Assembly (NCBI GenBank): GCA_014898415.1
Contig: RCTD01000015.1
Location: forward strand, 1 to 64,000
Origin: Stromatinia cepivora
Lineage: Eukaryota > Ascomycota > Leotiomycetes > Helotiales > Sclerotiniaceae
DNA length: 64,000 nt
Direction of reading: 5' to 3'
The position numbers were made by a program, and so were the translations under genes. Each line of letters starts with the position of its first letter. The first letter of the stretch is position 1. Below are positions 35,599-48,800 of this stretch, piece after piece. Under the pieces are notes generated by a model. That model had not been told where the DNA came from and did no database searches. It saw only the letters and a program-made list of their open reading frames with translations.

Positions 35599-37607
35599 AA
35601 TTGCTTTCGTGTGGTAATGAGTGAGAGGGTACTTAATTCGATGTGTGAAAAGGATATGAATGGATCGGGATAGGCAAAGCAAGACAGCACAGCGAGCTCC
35701 GGATGAGTGAGTGGTTCCTGCCAACAATCGAATTGGGAATGGAGTTATGAAATTTGGAGATACAAAAGAAACAAAAGATTTGGAAGTTTAGGACCACACG
35801 ATACATCTCCATAGGTCACTACTGGCCATCTACTCCACAGATTCAATCTGCCCTACCGAGATTCAACCTAGACGTAATTTCAGCAACACAGCAATTGTGC
35901 AGTGGAGAAAGGAGAACAATTTCACCACGGTCCAGCAAGCACAAAACATAGTGGAAAAAAAGGGCTGACACTAGTCACAGCACATCCGGTAGGTCCAACC
36001 TACTCGTGCTGCCGGAAACTATAAAACTCCGAACGCTGAATCGGTGTTAAGAAAGAAAGGGAAACCTTGAAAATGGGGCTGTTTGACCAATAAGAACAGT
36101 TACTCCCCAGCGTTCGGAGTTTTATACTTTCTGGCAGCACGAGTAGTAGAAAACCAACATTGTTCTTTGGCTCCACTCTAGCTCTGGGCGGTTTTTGTGG
36201 GCGGTTCTCAGCGGGATCAGGTTTGAAAAGATATGATCCATAAATCGACCGAAGTCGCAGCTTGCTCCACGCAAATAGGCAGAGTCATGTCTTTTCATCT
36301 CCCATCAACCATAAAATTGTGGCAGAGTTCTAGACAGTAGACTACCGTGATCTTCGATTGATAATCCGCTTTCTTGTCGGCTTAGAATAATTTGCCTTAT
36401 CAAGCAACCCAGTAAAATAGTTTTGTAAAGGGACTAAGTAATATTTTGAACCTTATCGTGCCCAAGCAGACTGATTTGATAGATAATTGATTTGCCACAT
36501 ATTTTTTCATACTTGAGCATGTCACAAGAAGCTTTTCGCCATATATAACAAGCGTGAGAAACCTCGAAAAGTTGTGCTGACATTTCGGATTTTCACCAAC
36601 GACGTTTCTACTGGCCTGTAGGCAGAAACTTGTGGAGGATTGAATCCTATGTAACGTGGCCAGCTTGGTCCGCATTGTATGAATATCTGAATTGGTCAAG
36701 GGAAGAAAACTACCAACGTCGCCACATTGGGCCTTCGAGATCCCGATTGAATATTGTGACTCACGATTCTGTCCAAGGAGAGGCTGGAGTTCAAGGATCA
36801 ATGCCCTTCGATAATCACTGACAATCTCATCGTCCGCACAACAAACATATGGTCCGAACCTTCTAAGATGCGATATTTTGGAAAACAAGACACGCAAGAT
36901 ACTTTTGCTCCAACAACGACCTTTCAACATCATAGAGTACAGAGCCGAATAATAATACCTAAGTAAATGACACCCAGCTGGCTCTGCAAAGGCCACTGCC
37001 GTGGAGGCAGACCATTGAAAAGGAGATAAATCTTCAATTCAAATACGAGGAGATACTAGATGTGTAAGGTTATCGGTACGTAATTTAGAACAAATGAATG
37101 CTAATCAAGTCTAATATCAAGATCATGAACTTTGAAGTTGGAGTCTTATTTTGGGAATGAAGCAGATGTATGAATCAATAAATAAATGAATTATATAAAA
37201 TATAAAAAAGTTGAGTTGAAAACAATCAATGTATCAAAATGTATCAAAAGTAATCTTATCAAATCGCTGCCGCAAACATATTCATATCACATGATTGATC
37301 AAATTTAATGCTATACTGGCTTAGGTAATCACCGTCATTTTACAGTTCCCATGCTTCAGCCATCAATCCATCATAAAATCACAAAACACAATACAATAAA
37401 GCTACAAACAATCATTCTCACTATTTTTCCCATTCAAGATTATCGACTTTATTTATTGACCTCTCCTCTCCTCTTCTCTCCAGAATATCCCACCATAAAG
37501 AATAGCTTCATATAATTCGATTCCGGCGCGTTTGATAAACTCTTGAAACCGCCATTGTCTGTCTATTTGGACTTCGGTATTCTTCCTATTCTAATTCAAC
37601 ATCAATC
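35599..37607. other. Intergenic region containing a MITE
   Basis: Apart from the element at 36003-36143 nothing is supported. A 198-codon minus frame (36400-36996) has no recognisable motif, no splice context and unusual composition. Confidence 0.5.
36003..36143. mobile_element. Mariner-type MITE with long inverted repeats
   Basis: The left arm starts CTCGTGCTGCCGGAAACTAT and continues to GAACGCTG. The right arm is its reverse complement (CAGCGTTCGG...GGCAGCACGAG) with two mismatches over about 37 bp. The 141-bp element is flanked by TA on both sides (36001-36002 and 36144-36145), the target duplication of Tc1/mariner/pogo elements. It has no coding capacity. Confidence 0.8.
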
Positions 37608-38793
37608 ATGCGTCTTCATTACCTCCCAACCGAAGCTGCAGTTCTTTCAACCCTCCTATTTCCACTTCTCTCTTCCGCCCTTGGAAATCTAGACTGCAAA
37701 AATATAGTTGTCGATGGAAAGCACTTTGATTTGGGGGCATTAGGCGGACCACGGTCGGCATTACATAGCGTTGAAGATTATGTTGGTGAAGCAAGAGGAT
37801 GGACGAATACAACATACACAATCGACATTTGTCAAGCCATAGTCAAGAAGGGGTTTTATGAGTGTCCAGGTGGGACAAGAGGTAATGTCTCTCCTTATTT
37901 CATGTCTCGTTGAACATTGGCCACGAGCCTCGTGTGTAATACCTAGAAAGTCTTGGTTTATTAATATCTATGATGGAATAGTTTGTGGAATAACACATGT
38001 TATCAACGAAGAAGAAGGATCAGACGCAACACAACAAATCGTTCCCTTTGCTGGGGAATTAGAAAATTATGGCGGAGGTCCTCTCGATGCTAAATTGGAA
38101 CGACTCAGTAACTCGAAGTCACATTCAGACGCGGACAAGGACGGATTACGTGTAGAGCTAGGTGGTGGATTCATCGGACGAGGGAAGAATAAGAGACCCC
38201 AAAAGGCTATTGTGGAATTCATTTGCGATGCGAACCGAACTGGATTGGAAAATTTGTGGGTGCCGCCAGAGCCAAAAAACAAGTCGAAGGAGAATCTCAA
38301 CGAGAGAGAAGAAGATGGTGGTGATGAAGTGATCGGAACGCCAAGTAACGATTCGAGTCTCCAATTCTTTAGGTTAGATAAGGATAAGGGCGATGCAGAT
38401 ATCCTGAGATTGACCTGGCGCACAAAGTATGCTTGTGAAAATGGACCGAAGGATAGTGGTGATGGTGAAGACAAGAAAAGTTCACATTGGGGTTTCTTCA
38501 CTTGGTTTATTATTGTGTATGTTTTCACTCCCCTCTCTTCTTCAATTTTTCACGTCCAGTTCAAAGCTAGTGATTGGAGACTAATGTTATTTTCCAGTGC
38601 ATTCCTTTCTACGGCCGCATATTTAATTTTTGGTTCTTGGCTCAATTACAACAGATATGGTGCACGAGGCTGGGACCTTCTTCCCCACGGCGATACAATC
38701 CGCGACGTTCCATACTTATTAAAGGACTGGTCTAGAAGGGTTTTGAGTACTGTGCAGGGGGATGGAAGTAGAGGTGGTTATGCGGCAGTATGA
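37608..38793 (+). CDS. ATG27: Autophagy-related protein 27 (Atg27)
   Basis: Atg27 is a type I membrane protein that cycles between Golgi, endosomes and phagophore-assembly sites and supports Atg9 traffic. Exons are 37608-37881, 37982-38516 and 38598-38793, giving 334 residues. A signal peptide (hydrophobic to SSALG, about residues 1-26) is followed by a lumenal mannose-6-phosphate-receptor-like domain with conserved Cys (DCKNI, DICQA, YECPGGTRVCGI, EFICDANRTG, TKYACE). A highly acidic, low-complexity insert (KSKENLNEREEDGGDE) follows, then one TM helix near HWGFFTWFIIVAFLSTAAYL. The cytosolic tail has LNYNRYGARGWDLLPHGDTI, conserved in fungal Atg27, a sorting-type tyrosine signal, and ends GYAAV. 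The second intron falls exactly inside the TM helix. Confidence 0.9.
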
Positions 38794-40942
38794 CACAAGA
38801 GCTTCGGTCATGATACAAGGGGCTGTGAAGAGGCAAAGAGAGAAACTCATATTTATAGGGACGGCGATGTCTGATACCAAATGGCAAATATAATTGAGAC
38901 AGCGACAGGAGTTGGGTATTTTTGGTGGAGGGCATTTTGTTTATCAATTATCGTCCTACTTTTTTATTTGGTTTCAATTGTAATTTTCCATTCGTCATCT
39001 TGGAGCTTCTTTCTCTTGCCATGGTTGTACTACTAATGCATAGCTTTATTGCCAGACATCGACGTGGCTTTGATTGTCGAGGCGTTTTTTGGGTAAGGTT
39101 GGGTCATATCAACACTCAAGGTTTGAAAGGCTCTTGGCTCTTTCGTGCCTTTGGATTGTTCAAAATAGTTTGGACATCGAAAATGGACACATAGCAAGTG
39201 CGGCGCGGCCATGCTTCTTTCTGGTATAAAAGCCGATTGTGTTCCACACAGTCATTTTGCAAGGCCACTTTCGGCTTTCAAGTATCGCATGTCTCACGGT
39301 TATGCAGCGATAATGGGATGTTCATCGTGGCGTTGGGGCCAAATGCAAGGCCTATGCACCTCCTATCAAGCTCAGCTTTGGGGAAATTGCGGCTCTCTGA
39401 TTCCTAGTCATTGACGTTGGCGGGTAAAACATATCGATCGCCCGCGCCCGGTAGTTTCTCTTTCTGCACCTGCATTGTGGCTCTTCATCTTAGTATCTAC
39501 ACCACCTGGCATCAGAGATTCAAGGGACCGCGGTTGGATCTAGAAAGCATTTTTATACTTGGTAGAATCGTGTGCTTACGATTTGGAAGTGGCAAGATTT
39601 GTTTTGCATATGATTATTTGTAACGCCCGGCATGTGCTCGATGTGGCTATCATCTCTGGATTTATCATATTTGTCGATCGTCATGGTTTTTTTTCTGTTC
39701 TATATACTTTTATTTTCAAGTATGACTTCTTCGGTTCCTCTTATCAAGCTTCTGAATGAGATTTTTTAGTCGACTACCATTCAAGTCTGTGTCTTGTTTA
39801 AATGGTTTGAACGTTTTGAACATGATTCAAATGATCTGAATATTTTGATTAGATTCAAGAATCAAAAAACTTCTGTGTTGGATTGCAGTCCGGCTATTGC
39901 AACTTGAACCGGGAAATCGCGAATTGATGGAAAGACAAGACCCCCCGGTTTCCCTGCATTGCTCTGGTAATTCTATCATTGTGGTGGGTTTAGACTTACT
40001 ATATGGACTTCCCGTGTAACTGAAAGTAGGTCAATGACCGTCTAATGGGAATTTTCAATCATGAAGCTTATGGTGATGAGAATGTTACTAAATAGAACGA
40101 AAAGTCATGCAACGGTGGTAGATCATCACAAATATATGTTCAAGATATCACTGGGGTTTTGCGAGTATTGGAAGCCACATAAAACCAATAAATTTAGAGC
40201 CGTATCCCTTTCAATGTAGCGCGTCGGTGCTGCATTTCCCCTCCCTCCAGTCGGCTGACCAATGCCAATCTGAGTAGCAGATGAATTTCCAGTTCTCACC
40301 TTCTTTTTCTTGATCATCAATGCCATTGTGTCCTTTTCGCCGCAACCATACTTATACACAATTTAATTCTGGTGCTAATCGCATATATGTGAGCAGCAAA
40401 TTAATGTGTGTAGCCTTCCTTTGTTTTACAGAATTCGAGGCTACATCTCTGCATAGTTATACCGTGATTATTCGTATCATAGGATGTGGTGGTTGTCATA
40501 CTCGGGCAGGAATGCCCTGCATACAAAAGATATACCTACAGACCATATATAACCGCAATTATCGTTTCGGTTGACTGGAATCTGTGCTGAAAGGCAAATA
40601 GGGCAACTGCAAATGAGCACATATGTTGTGAGCCCAGCCATCAGCTACCATGGTCGAATCAAAACAATCACGAGATGCTTGCCCGAAGCCTTGTACAATC
40701 TTACATGCAGACAACTTTTCAGAATGAGTCCCCAAGTAAGCAAGGCTTTAACGTGGGGTCCGCCGAGTACAAATGCCCCAAATGCCCCATTCTCCCATTC
40801 CAGATTTTGAAATAATTTCATATTCCTGTCAAGATATTTATGTATAAGTAGGTAGTTGAATCAAACATTGTAAAGACGCAAACAGTCCATTCGTCCCTTC
40901 AAATCAAGAACTATCTGTATCACGAGTTTTAGACGATCCATA
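38794..40942. other. Long intergenic region
   Basis: Overlapping short frames on both strands at 39200-39760, none with motifs or splice context. TGTTGGATTGCAGTCCGGCT at 39876-39895 resembles the inner end of the 34608-34760 element and is probably a truncated copy. A pyrimidine-rich leader precedes the next gene. Confidence 0.5.
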
Positions 40943-41871
40943 ATGCCGAAGTCACAACAACCATCTTCGCCCCCACCTGCCTACATTAATCACGATGATG
41001 TTGCTGCGACAGATATTGAAATACCCCAGATAGATTCTGAAAGAAGCTCAACTGCGCCTACAAGCCCGGATACTGTCTCAATTGGTCAGGACATAGCAGA
41101 AAACCAAGTTCCGCCAGCTCAGCCACTCAACAAACAAGATTGTATCCCTCCTGTACCTATATTATGTTCGAATTCGACAGAGAATTTCAATACTGATCCT
41201 GACAAATTGCTCTCCAAACTCGAGCATGCAATTCAGCGTCTAGAGTCGTCCCAGGAAGATCGACTTATCACTCGACTTGAAACTGTCCTATCTCGACAGG
41301 CAGAGGCAAACGCAAATTCGTCAGGTGTGAAGAAAGACACCAAAAAACCAATCAAGCTTAAAGACGCAGTTGGTAGACGATTCAGCTTTCCTTATCACCG
41401 ATGTGAAACTTGGACAGTAAGTAAAATTTCCACTGCCCACTATTTGTCCCTATCAAAGCAAATTAACATTTCCAGGGAATCGAGGAACTTATCAAATCCG
41501 CCTTCTTACACGTTGATATTATCGGTCCACATGTAAATGAAGGGCATTACGATATCATGAATCCTGCTGGAGAAGTCATCCTCCCTCAACTCTGGGAAGA
41601 CCATGTGCAGCCCGGATGGGAGATTTCCATGTCAATGTGGCCAATGCCGGGCCCTCCTAAACCAAGATATCCACCACCACCAGCATTACCAAATGGACCA
41701 CCCAATGCACCGGTACATGTCATTGTTGATAGATTACCTTGCCCACCACCCCCACCGCCTGCGTGCTTCCGTTCGCATTATCCACCTAGCTATTCCAGTG
41801 ATTCAATTGTCCCAGAGAAAGGAATTCGTGGACTCTGGCAAAAGATGAAAGGGATTTTTACGAAGCAGTAA
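40943..41871 (+). CDS. Ubiquitin-like-domain (ULD_2) fungal protein, proline-rich
   Basis: Two exons (40943-41416 and 41476-41871; phase-0 intron GTAAGT...TTTCCAG) give 289 residues. The N-terminal ~130 residues are disordered (S/T/P-rich, then a predicted helical SKLEHAIQRLESSQEDRLIT). Residues about 143-205 form a fungal ubiquitin-like domain: KLKDAVGRRFSFPYHRCETW, GIEELIKSAFLHVDIIGPHV, GHYDIMNPAGEVILPQLWED, WEISMSMWPMP. A proline-rich tail (PPPPPPA) follows, ending KGIRGLWQKMKGIFTKQ. Known family members are fungus-specific and of unknown role, and lack a C-terminal Gly-Gly, so conjugation is not expected; a protein-interaction role is likely. Its neighbours give no hint. Confidence 0.75.
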
Positions 41872-43089
41872 TTCTGGGAAAATTACTTTAATCAAGACGT
41901 CGACTAATGGTACACGAGGACAAAGTATGACTCTGACAGCAGTGGGTCACTTTGCGATGACTGATTCCAAACGTGTTCATCCTCTTCCCTTGAGTTTGAG
42001 GTTAGAGAATGGGAAGTAATGTAGTTTTGAGATTACAGCGCGAGGGGTCACACTTTACAATTTTTGGGGTATCTTATGGAAAGTTTGGGTTGCTAGTATT
42101 TCAATCATTTTTCCTGGTGGTTCAATGTGAAGTTCTCTTGATAATACTTTCAACGTCGGGGCGCTGAGGAAAATCTGAAGAAAGATAGGCTTCTTTGTGA
42201 TGGAAGTAGGTGTGGATAAATTTTTCAACCATTTCGCAATTCTTATTAACCAGTCTTGCCATAACACAAAATTTCACTCACTGATTTCTGTCCTTTGCAC
42301 TATAAGTCAGAGCAAGTTTCCGTGATATTACGGGAAGAATCAAGGACACCTCTTTTTGCAGCACAAATCCATGTACTGACTGCCTCGAAATTGGTTCATC
42401 ACTTCTCCTTGAATCTGAGCCAACACTAGACACGATCTGACTGTCAAAATGTATTTCCGAAGAGTATCATTTACATTCTTGGTCGCGTATATTTCTTAAT
42501 ATTTTCAGCTACTCTGTTATCTCAGTGAACTTGATATGGCAAGTGTTACTTACTACCCACCAAACCCTTCAGTTCTTTGGAACTTCTGAATCAGCAACTG
42601 TCAAAAATCATTCGAAAAAACAACAAAATACAATACTCCGAGTGGGACTTGAACCCACAACTTTCGACGGTCATAATGTTCTGAGTTATCACAGAATAAT
42701 ATAAGATCGACACGCTAATCATTCTATATATTATATATATTATCGTTAGTATGAACTTCTTTTGGAAGAGTTGGGTGAGGTGAACTTACGCGTCACCGGG
42801 GTTTTTATTTTTTGGGCATGTTTGGCATGTTTGGCATGTTTGATAGGTTTTATATAGTCATTTAAATATTTAATTATAAAGAGGAAGACTTAGAAAGGGG
42901 AAAGTGAATTGAAGTGAGCTGTTATGGAGAATGCCCGAGTTGGTTGAGTATATTGCATTTTTGGAAGGAGCGATTTTCCATGATGTCGATTTGACTGACC
43001 GACCATGAATTTGGTAAAGATAACATATTCCAAATGATGGGACAAGAAAATTCTAAATCTATTCCTTCTATAGTACCTCAAAAGGTATT
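41872..43089. other. Intergenic region with tRNA-like remnant
   Basis: Contains the tRNA-like sequence at 42635-42718, a TA-rich tract at 42720-42745 and three tandem copies of a 10-bp unit GCATGTTTG(G) at 42815-42843. No protein gene supported. Confidence 0.5.
42635..42718 (-). pseudogene. tRNA-Ile(UAU)-like 3' half
   Basis: The minus strand shows a perfect T-arm (GTGGG TTCAAGT CCCAC, 42658-42642), a 3' acceptor-like TCGGAGT, and an anticodon-arm-like TCGAT...GTCGA enclosing CTTATA with about 30 bp of intron-like sequence. This would fit anticodon UAU. No matching 5' acceptor strand (ACTCCGA) or normal D-arm lies upstream, where the sequence turns into TA repeats. It is therefore a truncated or decayed tRNA gene, not a working one as far as I can see. 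Confidence 0.35.
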
Positions 43090-44982
43090 TCAGTACAAGA
43101 ATCTAAATCCTCTATCAACAGCGACTTCCTCACCCTCGCCTTCTTCAACACTTCTTCCCGGAGCGGCTCGGCTATTGACTCCCTCTACGATTTCTCCTCT
43201 ATCCAACTTCTTATTCAATTTCACCAAATGGAATCGCAATACCGTTGCAAATATAATCGACAACACCGACATCGCAAGGTTGACATACATTGCTTTGGCG
43301 TAACGAGGTGCATCGCTACCTGTGGGCAAAAGTTAGGACTTGATAAATTTGCTAGCTTTCAGCAGCCAACGAATGGTAAATGACTTACTGGGATAAAGGT
43401 ATGGTGAATAAATCTGGGCAACATTACTCAGCGCGTTGATACCTGCCAGAGCAGCTGCACGTTTAGATGGAGGTCGAGGAAGTACTATGTATCGTTAGTT
43501 CTCGAAGCTTTTGTCCAGGACTCCTGATTTAACCTACCATTCGAAATCCAACTAAGCGCAACTACATATCCCGAATAGATCGCTCCAACCATAAGACACA
43601 TTGCAAGATATCTCGGTGCAAACTTAGTCGTGCCTGCTGCAATTGCAAAAGCGATGAATGCCACGACTGGAGGTACAGCAATATGCAAATATCTTTCGCC
43701 TGTTGCATCTGCATGCCATGCATTACAGAGAATGGCAACAACTGCAATAAGATACGGCGGTGTTGTCAAGAGAAGTGTTTCTATATTACTCCGACCCAAA
43801 CCTTTCACAACTGATGGGAAGAGAGTTGTAACGGTGCCTGCGGACGTAAATCCGTAGATTGTGGCGAGTAAAAGCCATGCCTTGGGATCTTTCACGGCAA
43901 GCTTGGCGCCATGTAAGAATGTCTGTTGCTTAGTATCAACCCAGTCATCTTGTCCGATATCTTCTTCTAGCCTCCAAGCTGCGAGCTCTTTTTCGTCTTC
44001 GGATAGCCAACTTGTTGTTCGTGGAAGATCGGGGAGGATAAAGAAGGCAAAAAAGGCTATGACGACCTGGTTTTTGTTAGTGACTTAAGTTTTAAAAGGT
44101 CTTTGAGGAAAGGTATCGTTCACTGAGACAGAAAGTAATACGTACTGTAATTGCACCCTCGATGATAAAAAGCCACCTCCAAGCACGGAGTCCTTTGACA
44201 CCATCCAAACCATGGGTAATACCCGCGGTGATCAATCCTGAGAATGCACCTGAAAGTAGAGATCCCGAGTATAGGAAAGCTGTTCGTTTAACTAGTTCCT
44301 TGCGCGTATACCAAGCTGAGAGATAGTACAAACACCCCGGCTAAATGCATGATTAAAATGATGAAAGGGTAGTAGTAGCCAAGAAGAAGCCGTGGCAGGA
44401 CAATGACTTACAAAATAAGCAGCCTCAACGAAGCCGAGAATAAATCTACAGGCGAGTAGACCACCATATGTTTGACACGCGGCTGTTGCTCCTGAGAGAA
44501 CTCCCCAAATTACCATGCATCCAGGAAGATACAGCGACGGTTTTCCAAGTTTGTTCAGAAGGAGATTGGATGGTACTGGTTATATTCGAGTTAGCAACAC
44601 TCCAAGGTTTGCTCGCTACCAGAGAAGAGGAATTACCTTGCATCAGCAAATATCCCACGAACAAAATGCTAACGGCAGTCTGAAACTGATCCCCTTTCAA
44701 GTTCAGATCAGTCTCCAGTCCAGCTAATTTTGCAGCAGCAATATTGTTGCGATCTAGATAATTCATAATATAAATAAGAACCACCATAGGGAGTAATCTC
44801 ATATCGACTTTTCGTCTTAATGAAGTTTCGATCCTCTTGCGATCTTCTGGAGTAAGGTTGCGAACGTATTCTGGAACTTGACTGGATTTAGCGGGTGTTG
44901 AGGAGACATCTTCTACGAGCTCGACTTCGTTAGAGTCGATTTTGGTATCAGCTGTGGGAGTGGCAGCGACAGAGGTAGCCAT
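43090..44982 (-). CDS. MFS transporter, anion:cation symporter (ACS) family
   Basis: Plasma-membrane symporter of the ACS group (fungal Dal5/Tna1-type; the bacterial D-galactonate carrier DgoT belongs to the same group). Six exons are read: 44982-44637, 44575-44412, 44340-44146, 44066-43538, 43484-43389 and 43319-43090, giving 519 residues. Family features are the cytosolic N-terminus ending KVDMRLLPMVVLIYIMNYLD then RNNIAAAKLAG (TM1 signature), QTAVSILFVGYLLMQVPSNL, RFILGFVEAAYFPGCLYYLS, WYTRKELVKRTAFLYSG, GVKGLRAWRWLFIIEGAIT and FFILPDLPRTTSWLSEDEKE in the central loop. All twelve helices appear present and every splice keeps frame. It is the outermost gene of a cluster with sugar-acid enzymes, so import of an aldonate or uronate is a reasonable inference; nicotinate, allantoate or another carboxylate is equally possible from sequence alone. 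Confidence 0.85.
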
Positions 44983-45862
44983 AGCTCGTAAAATGTAGTT
45001 CGTATGGTATCAACTGCTCTTGAGATGAAGTGATATCGTCGGTCTAGAAAATTAACTTCAGCTTCTATGATCATATTAGGGGTTTGTGAGCACCCACCTT
45101 TTAACAAATATGTCGAGGTCAGCGCTAGATACAATGTAGCTTCGGAGCTTCTCAAAATCAAAGCTGTCGTAGCTATAAAGAGAGAATATATGGGGACATG
45201 CAGCTCAATGTGCGGGGCCCCGCACTTCCCCCTCATTACCCCACGGCTCACGGAAAAGCACATGGTAACCTTAGCATCCACCATAAACATTTGAAAGCTG
45301 AATATGAGTATATTCGAATAAGTTCACTCCTAAAGATCCACATCCGGTCGTCCAGAGGTTTTAGCATGAAACTCGCATATCCGATCGGCTATTGTCATGA
45401 TGGGTATCATAGATTCATCCATTTAAACGGACCAAGCTGGGATTGAGAATTCTGCGTGGCCGGAAATGTTAAATGCCTCAATGCCGGAGAGGCATAGATC
45501 TACTATGGGTTAGAATTTCCGGGGCCCAACTGTTGGTAATCTTATGGTAACATGAACAATGCAAAGCTACCCTGACACACACTGCTTAATTCGTCCATTG
45601 ACCCGGTACAACTCCGGAAAATCGAGCAGATCATCGACCACGTTGATAACTGCCAAGTTTTTCAGTGGTTAAGTCAGAGCACGGGAACATCAGAGGGGTT
45701 ACGTGAAAGATAACAGCTTTGCATGCAGATGTATGATGACGAATTACACGAAATACTGTGTGCCACATTTCAATGTCCTTTACTAATTCATAGATTGAAA
45801 ATCTTAAGCTAAACCGAAATATCTTCAAGAATGACGAATACGACAACGGTACATCAGAGGAA
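44983..45862. promoter_or_regulatory. Upstream region of the ACS transporter, with a perfect 16-bp palindrome
   Basis: About 880 bp separate the transporter start from the end of the NRPS-like gene. GTGCGGGGCCCCGCAC at 45210-45225 is a perfect palindrome with CGG and CCG half-sites in inverted arrangement, the layout many Zn2Cys6 dimers bind. TCCGGA occurs at 45613-45618. No gene is supported here. Confidence 0.45.
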
Positions 45863-48800
45863 TCACCATTCCTTCCTCCAACTATCAACAATTTTCTTGA
45901 CTAAACCACTACCCACAATATCATATCCATTCTTAATAGCCACTGATCTTTGTCCCGTTTTCTCTGTTTGGAACACAAGTCCCTGTCGGCCAGGTCTATC
46001 ATTATCATACTTTTCCGTGAAGAAATCCAAAAGTTTTATCGTTGGGTTCTTATCCGGATCTTGCTCCCCCTCCCTTAGTAGCTTAACCCATTCTCTCTGG
46101 CTGACAATACTAAATTCCAATCCTGCTGCCTTCAATGCAGGCAGTAGGTCATTGGTCCAGGAGAATGTGTGGGAGTTTTGTACGTGGTAGACGATGTCTT
46201 TTGGATCCGAGTCTTGTGTAGAGGCCGTTGAAGAAGACTCCTGCAGGCCAGCAAGTTCCAAAACTGCTTGTGCAACAATATCGACGGGTAACCAGGAAGG
46301 TGTCTATGTGCTGTTAGTATTGGTATCAAAGTGTAAAGATGGATAGTTTCACCTCTTCTAGTGCTGGTAAAGCACCAAGCGTCGTTGCACTTCTTATCAT
46401 CAGAGAGATAGCCTCTGTGCTATTCCATATCCCCTCAGTCGTATCCCCAACAATTTGCCCTACTCTCAAAACCTTCGCTTGCATTCCAGTTTGTTTCGCA
46501 GCTTCTCCTATTAAAGTTTCTGTAACCAATTTTGATCGGGCATATCCCATATTTTGAGCATGATTCAAATTCGTGATGTAAGTTTCTTCGATTGTAGCCG
46601 GCAAAGGAGTGCCCGCAGCCGCTGATATTGAAGAACAAAAGAACAACTTAGCGGGAGAGGGAGTGCGAACAGTAAGGCACAAATTTAGCAGGTTCACAGT
46701 TCCTTTGATGTGATGAGATTCGAAACTTTGGACACCCAGATTGAAATTTACAGCCCATGCACAATGAATGACCGTTGTAAGATTGTCTCGCAATGTTTGA
46801 ATTACGGAGGACTCGAGGCCAAGATTTGTGCCACTAAGATCTGATGGAAGACAATGCACTTTCGAGAACGTCGTGGGTGATAATTTCTTGCTTGAAAGAG
46901 TCTTTCGGACTCTTTCCTCTGCTTGTTCGATGTCGCTAGCTCGAACAAGACAGTAGACCGCTTTGACGGATTCTTTCTGGACCAGTTGAGAGAGAACATG
47001 CGCGCCAAGTGAGCCGGTAGCACCAGTCAAAATCTTACGCATTGGTTAGCAAACAACAGATGCATCATTGAACAAAAAAAAACCTCACAATTGTCTCCCC
47101 ATCCACGACTCGGGAACCAGGAACATGTTGGTCGAAATGGGAGTATTTTTTAATCAGTTCCTCCATGACCTTGATCTCGTCCTTCTGCTCCGATATTTTG
47201 CCTCCTCGAAGAACATCCAAGTGTTCAGCCAATGCCTGCACATTCGGAAATTCGAAAACTACATTCTGACTTGGTACCCTTGAAGCTAGATCCAGTTCTC
47301 GCAATATAATGCCACGTGCTGCGATTGCTTGTAAGCTATCAACTCCTGCCTCGAAGAAATCGGTGTCTTTCTCGAGATTCTGAATCCCAATTCGTTCTTT
47401 GAAAACGGCCAGCAGAAACTCTTCTAATTTTTCTCGATTCAATTGGAGGGCACCGCTCGAAACATCTAGTGGTTTCTCGAAGCTTTGATACATAGAATCT
47501 ATCAGGTCTTCAAATTTCTTGTAGAAGGCAGGTCGGATCATGGTTCCTTTGTCCGTGCAGGGATAATCAACACCGACATCCAAAATATGTACCATCTCTT
47601 CAGAGATCTGGCTGAACCCTTCAACTCTCGAATTTGCCGCAACTACTACTGGCCAGAGCATTTCCAGCAAGGTTTCTTTGCTTAAATCAATAGCTTTCTC
47701 ACTTGGAACAATGATTAGGCCAGGAAATGCCCGACCAACACCAAACACACAGGCCTCTTTTATGAGTTCGTGCTCTCTGACCTGATGTTCGTATGTGATT
47801 GGAAGAACCTTTTCTCCATTCACGAGCGTAACGCGATCATCTAGCCGTCCAAGATATTTCCAAGCATTTGGAATTGAAGGATGAGGGGTGAATAAATCAC
47901 TCGTTTTGAAAGAATTTGGTGGATCTTGAGAATTTGAGGTGACTTTTGACGGTAAGCCATCCAATACCACGCATTCGAATGTGTTGGCTGCTCGTGGCAC
48001 CATTTGAATGTACGGGATACATGATGGTAAAGGTCGAACGTAGTTCCATGCTGTATCTTCTCGTGAGCGAAAAGAGGTCATGAGCTGGCCTATCTCAGTA
48101 CTACAAACTCAGTCAGATTTTCGCTTGATATTAATAACACATTTCATGATATCATGAACAAAAACTTACGCGCCATAATGACCAACCAAGTAAACACCGG
48201 CTTGTGTTAGACGATCTCCAAGATCGTCGGGACAGCTACTTCCCCCAAATAAGACTAACTTGCATTTTCGCAAAGCTTCGATTCCACTGTCAGACTCCGC
48301 AAGTAGCTTCAACGCATAAGGCACACCATGGAAACTTTCCGGGTTCACTGCATTCATTCCTTCAATCAGATTATTCCCCGTCAACGGCAAATTGGCATTG
48401 AACATAGAGATCTCCTTTCCCGAGTAAATCGCTCTGAAAAATGATGAAAGTCCATGGTTATGATACAAAGGCAATGTCAAAAATGCCCGATAGCCAAAGC
48501 TACTTGAGTAGTTGGAAAGACACGCCGCGTGTGTTTGGAAAATCGGTTTTGGAAGTCCTGTTGAACCAGATGAATGGATAATAAATGAATTGCGCGTTGA
48601 ATCTGCAACAGTTCCCAATGATCGAGGAAATCGGGGAGTTAATGGAGTTTTAATGTCATATTGGGATTGCTTCAACAAGGGATATTGGGACATTACAAGC
48701 TCAGCTTGGATTGATTTGATGACTTCGTGGTGATTATCTGAAGCGACAATACGTTTACATTTTGTCTTCTTGAGAAGAGAAATGTATGCTTCCAGTGCTA

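Noticed and set aside
36400..36996. 198-codon open frame on the minus strand
   Set aside because: No recognisable domain, no splice or leader context, composition not gene-like; probably chance.
39198..39759. Several overlapping plus-strand frames after Atg27
   Set aside because: They overlap in different phases over the same bases and show no motif or intron signals.
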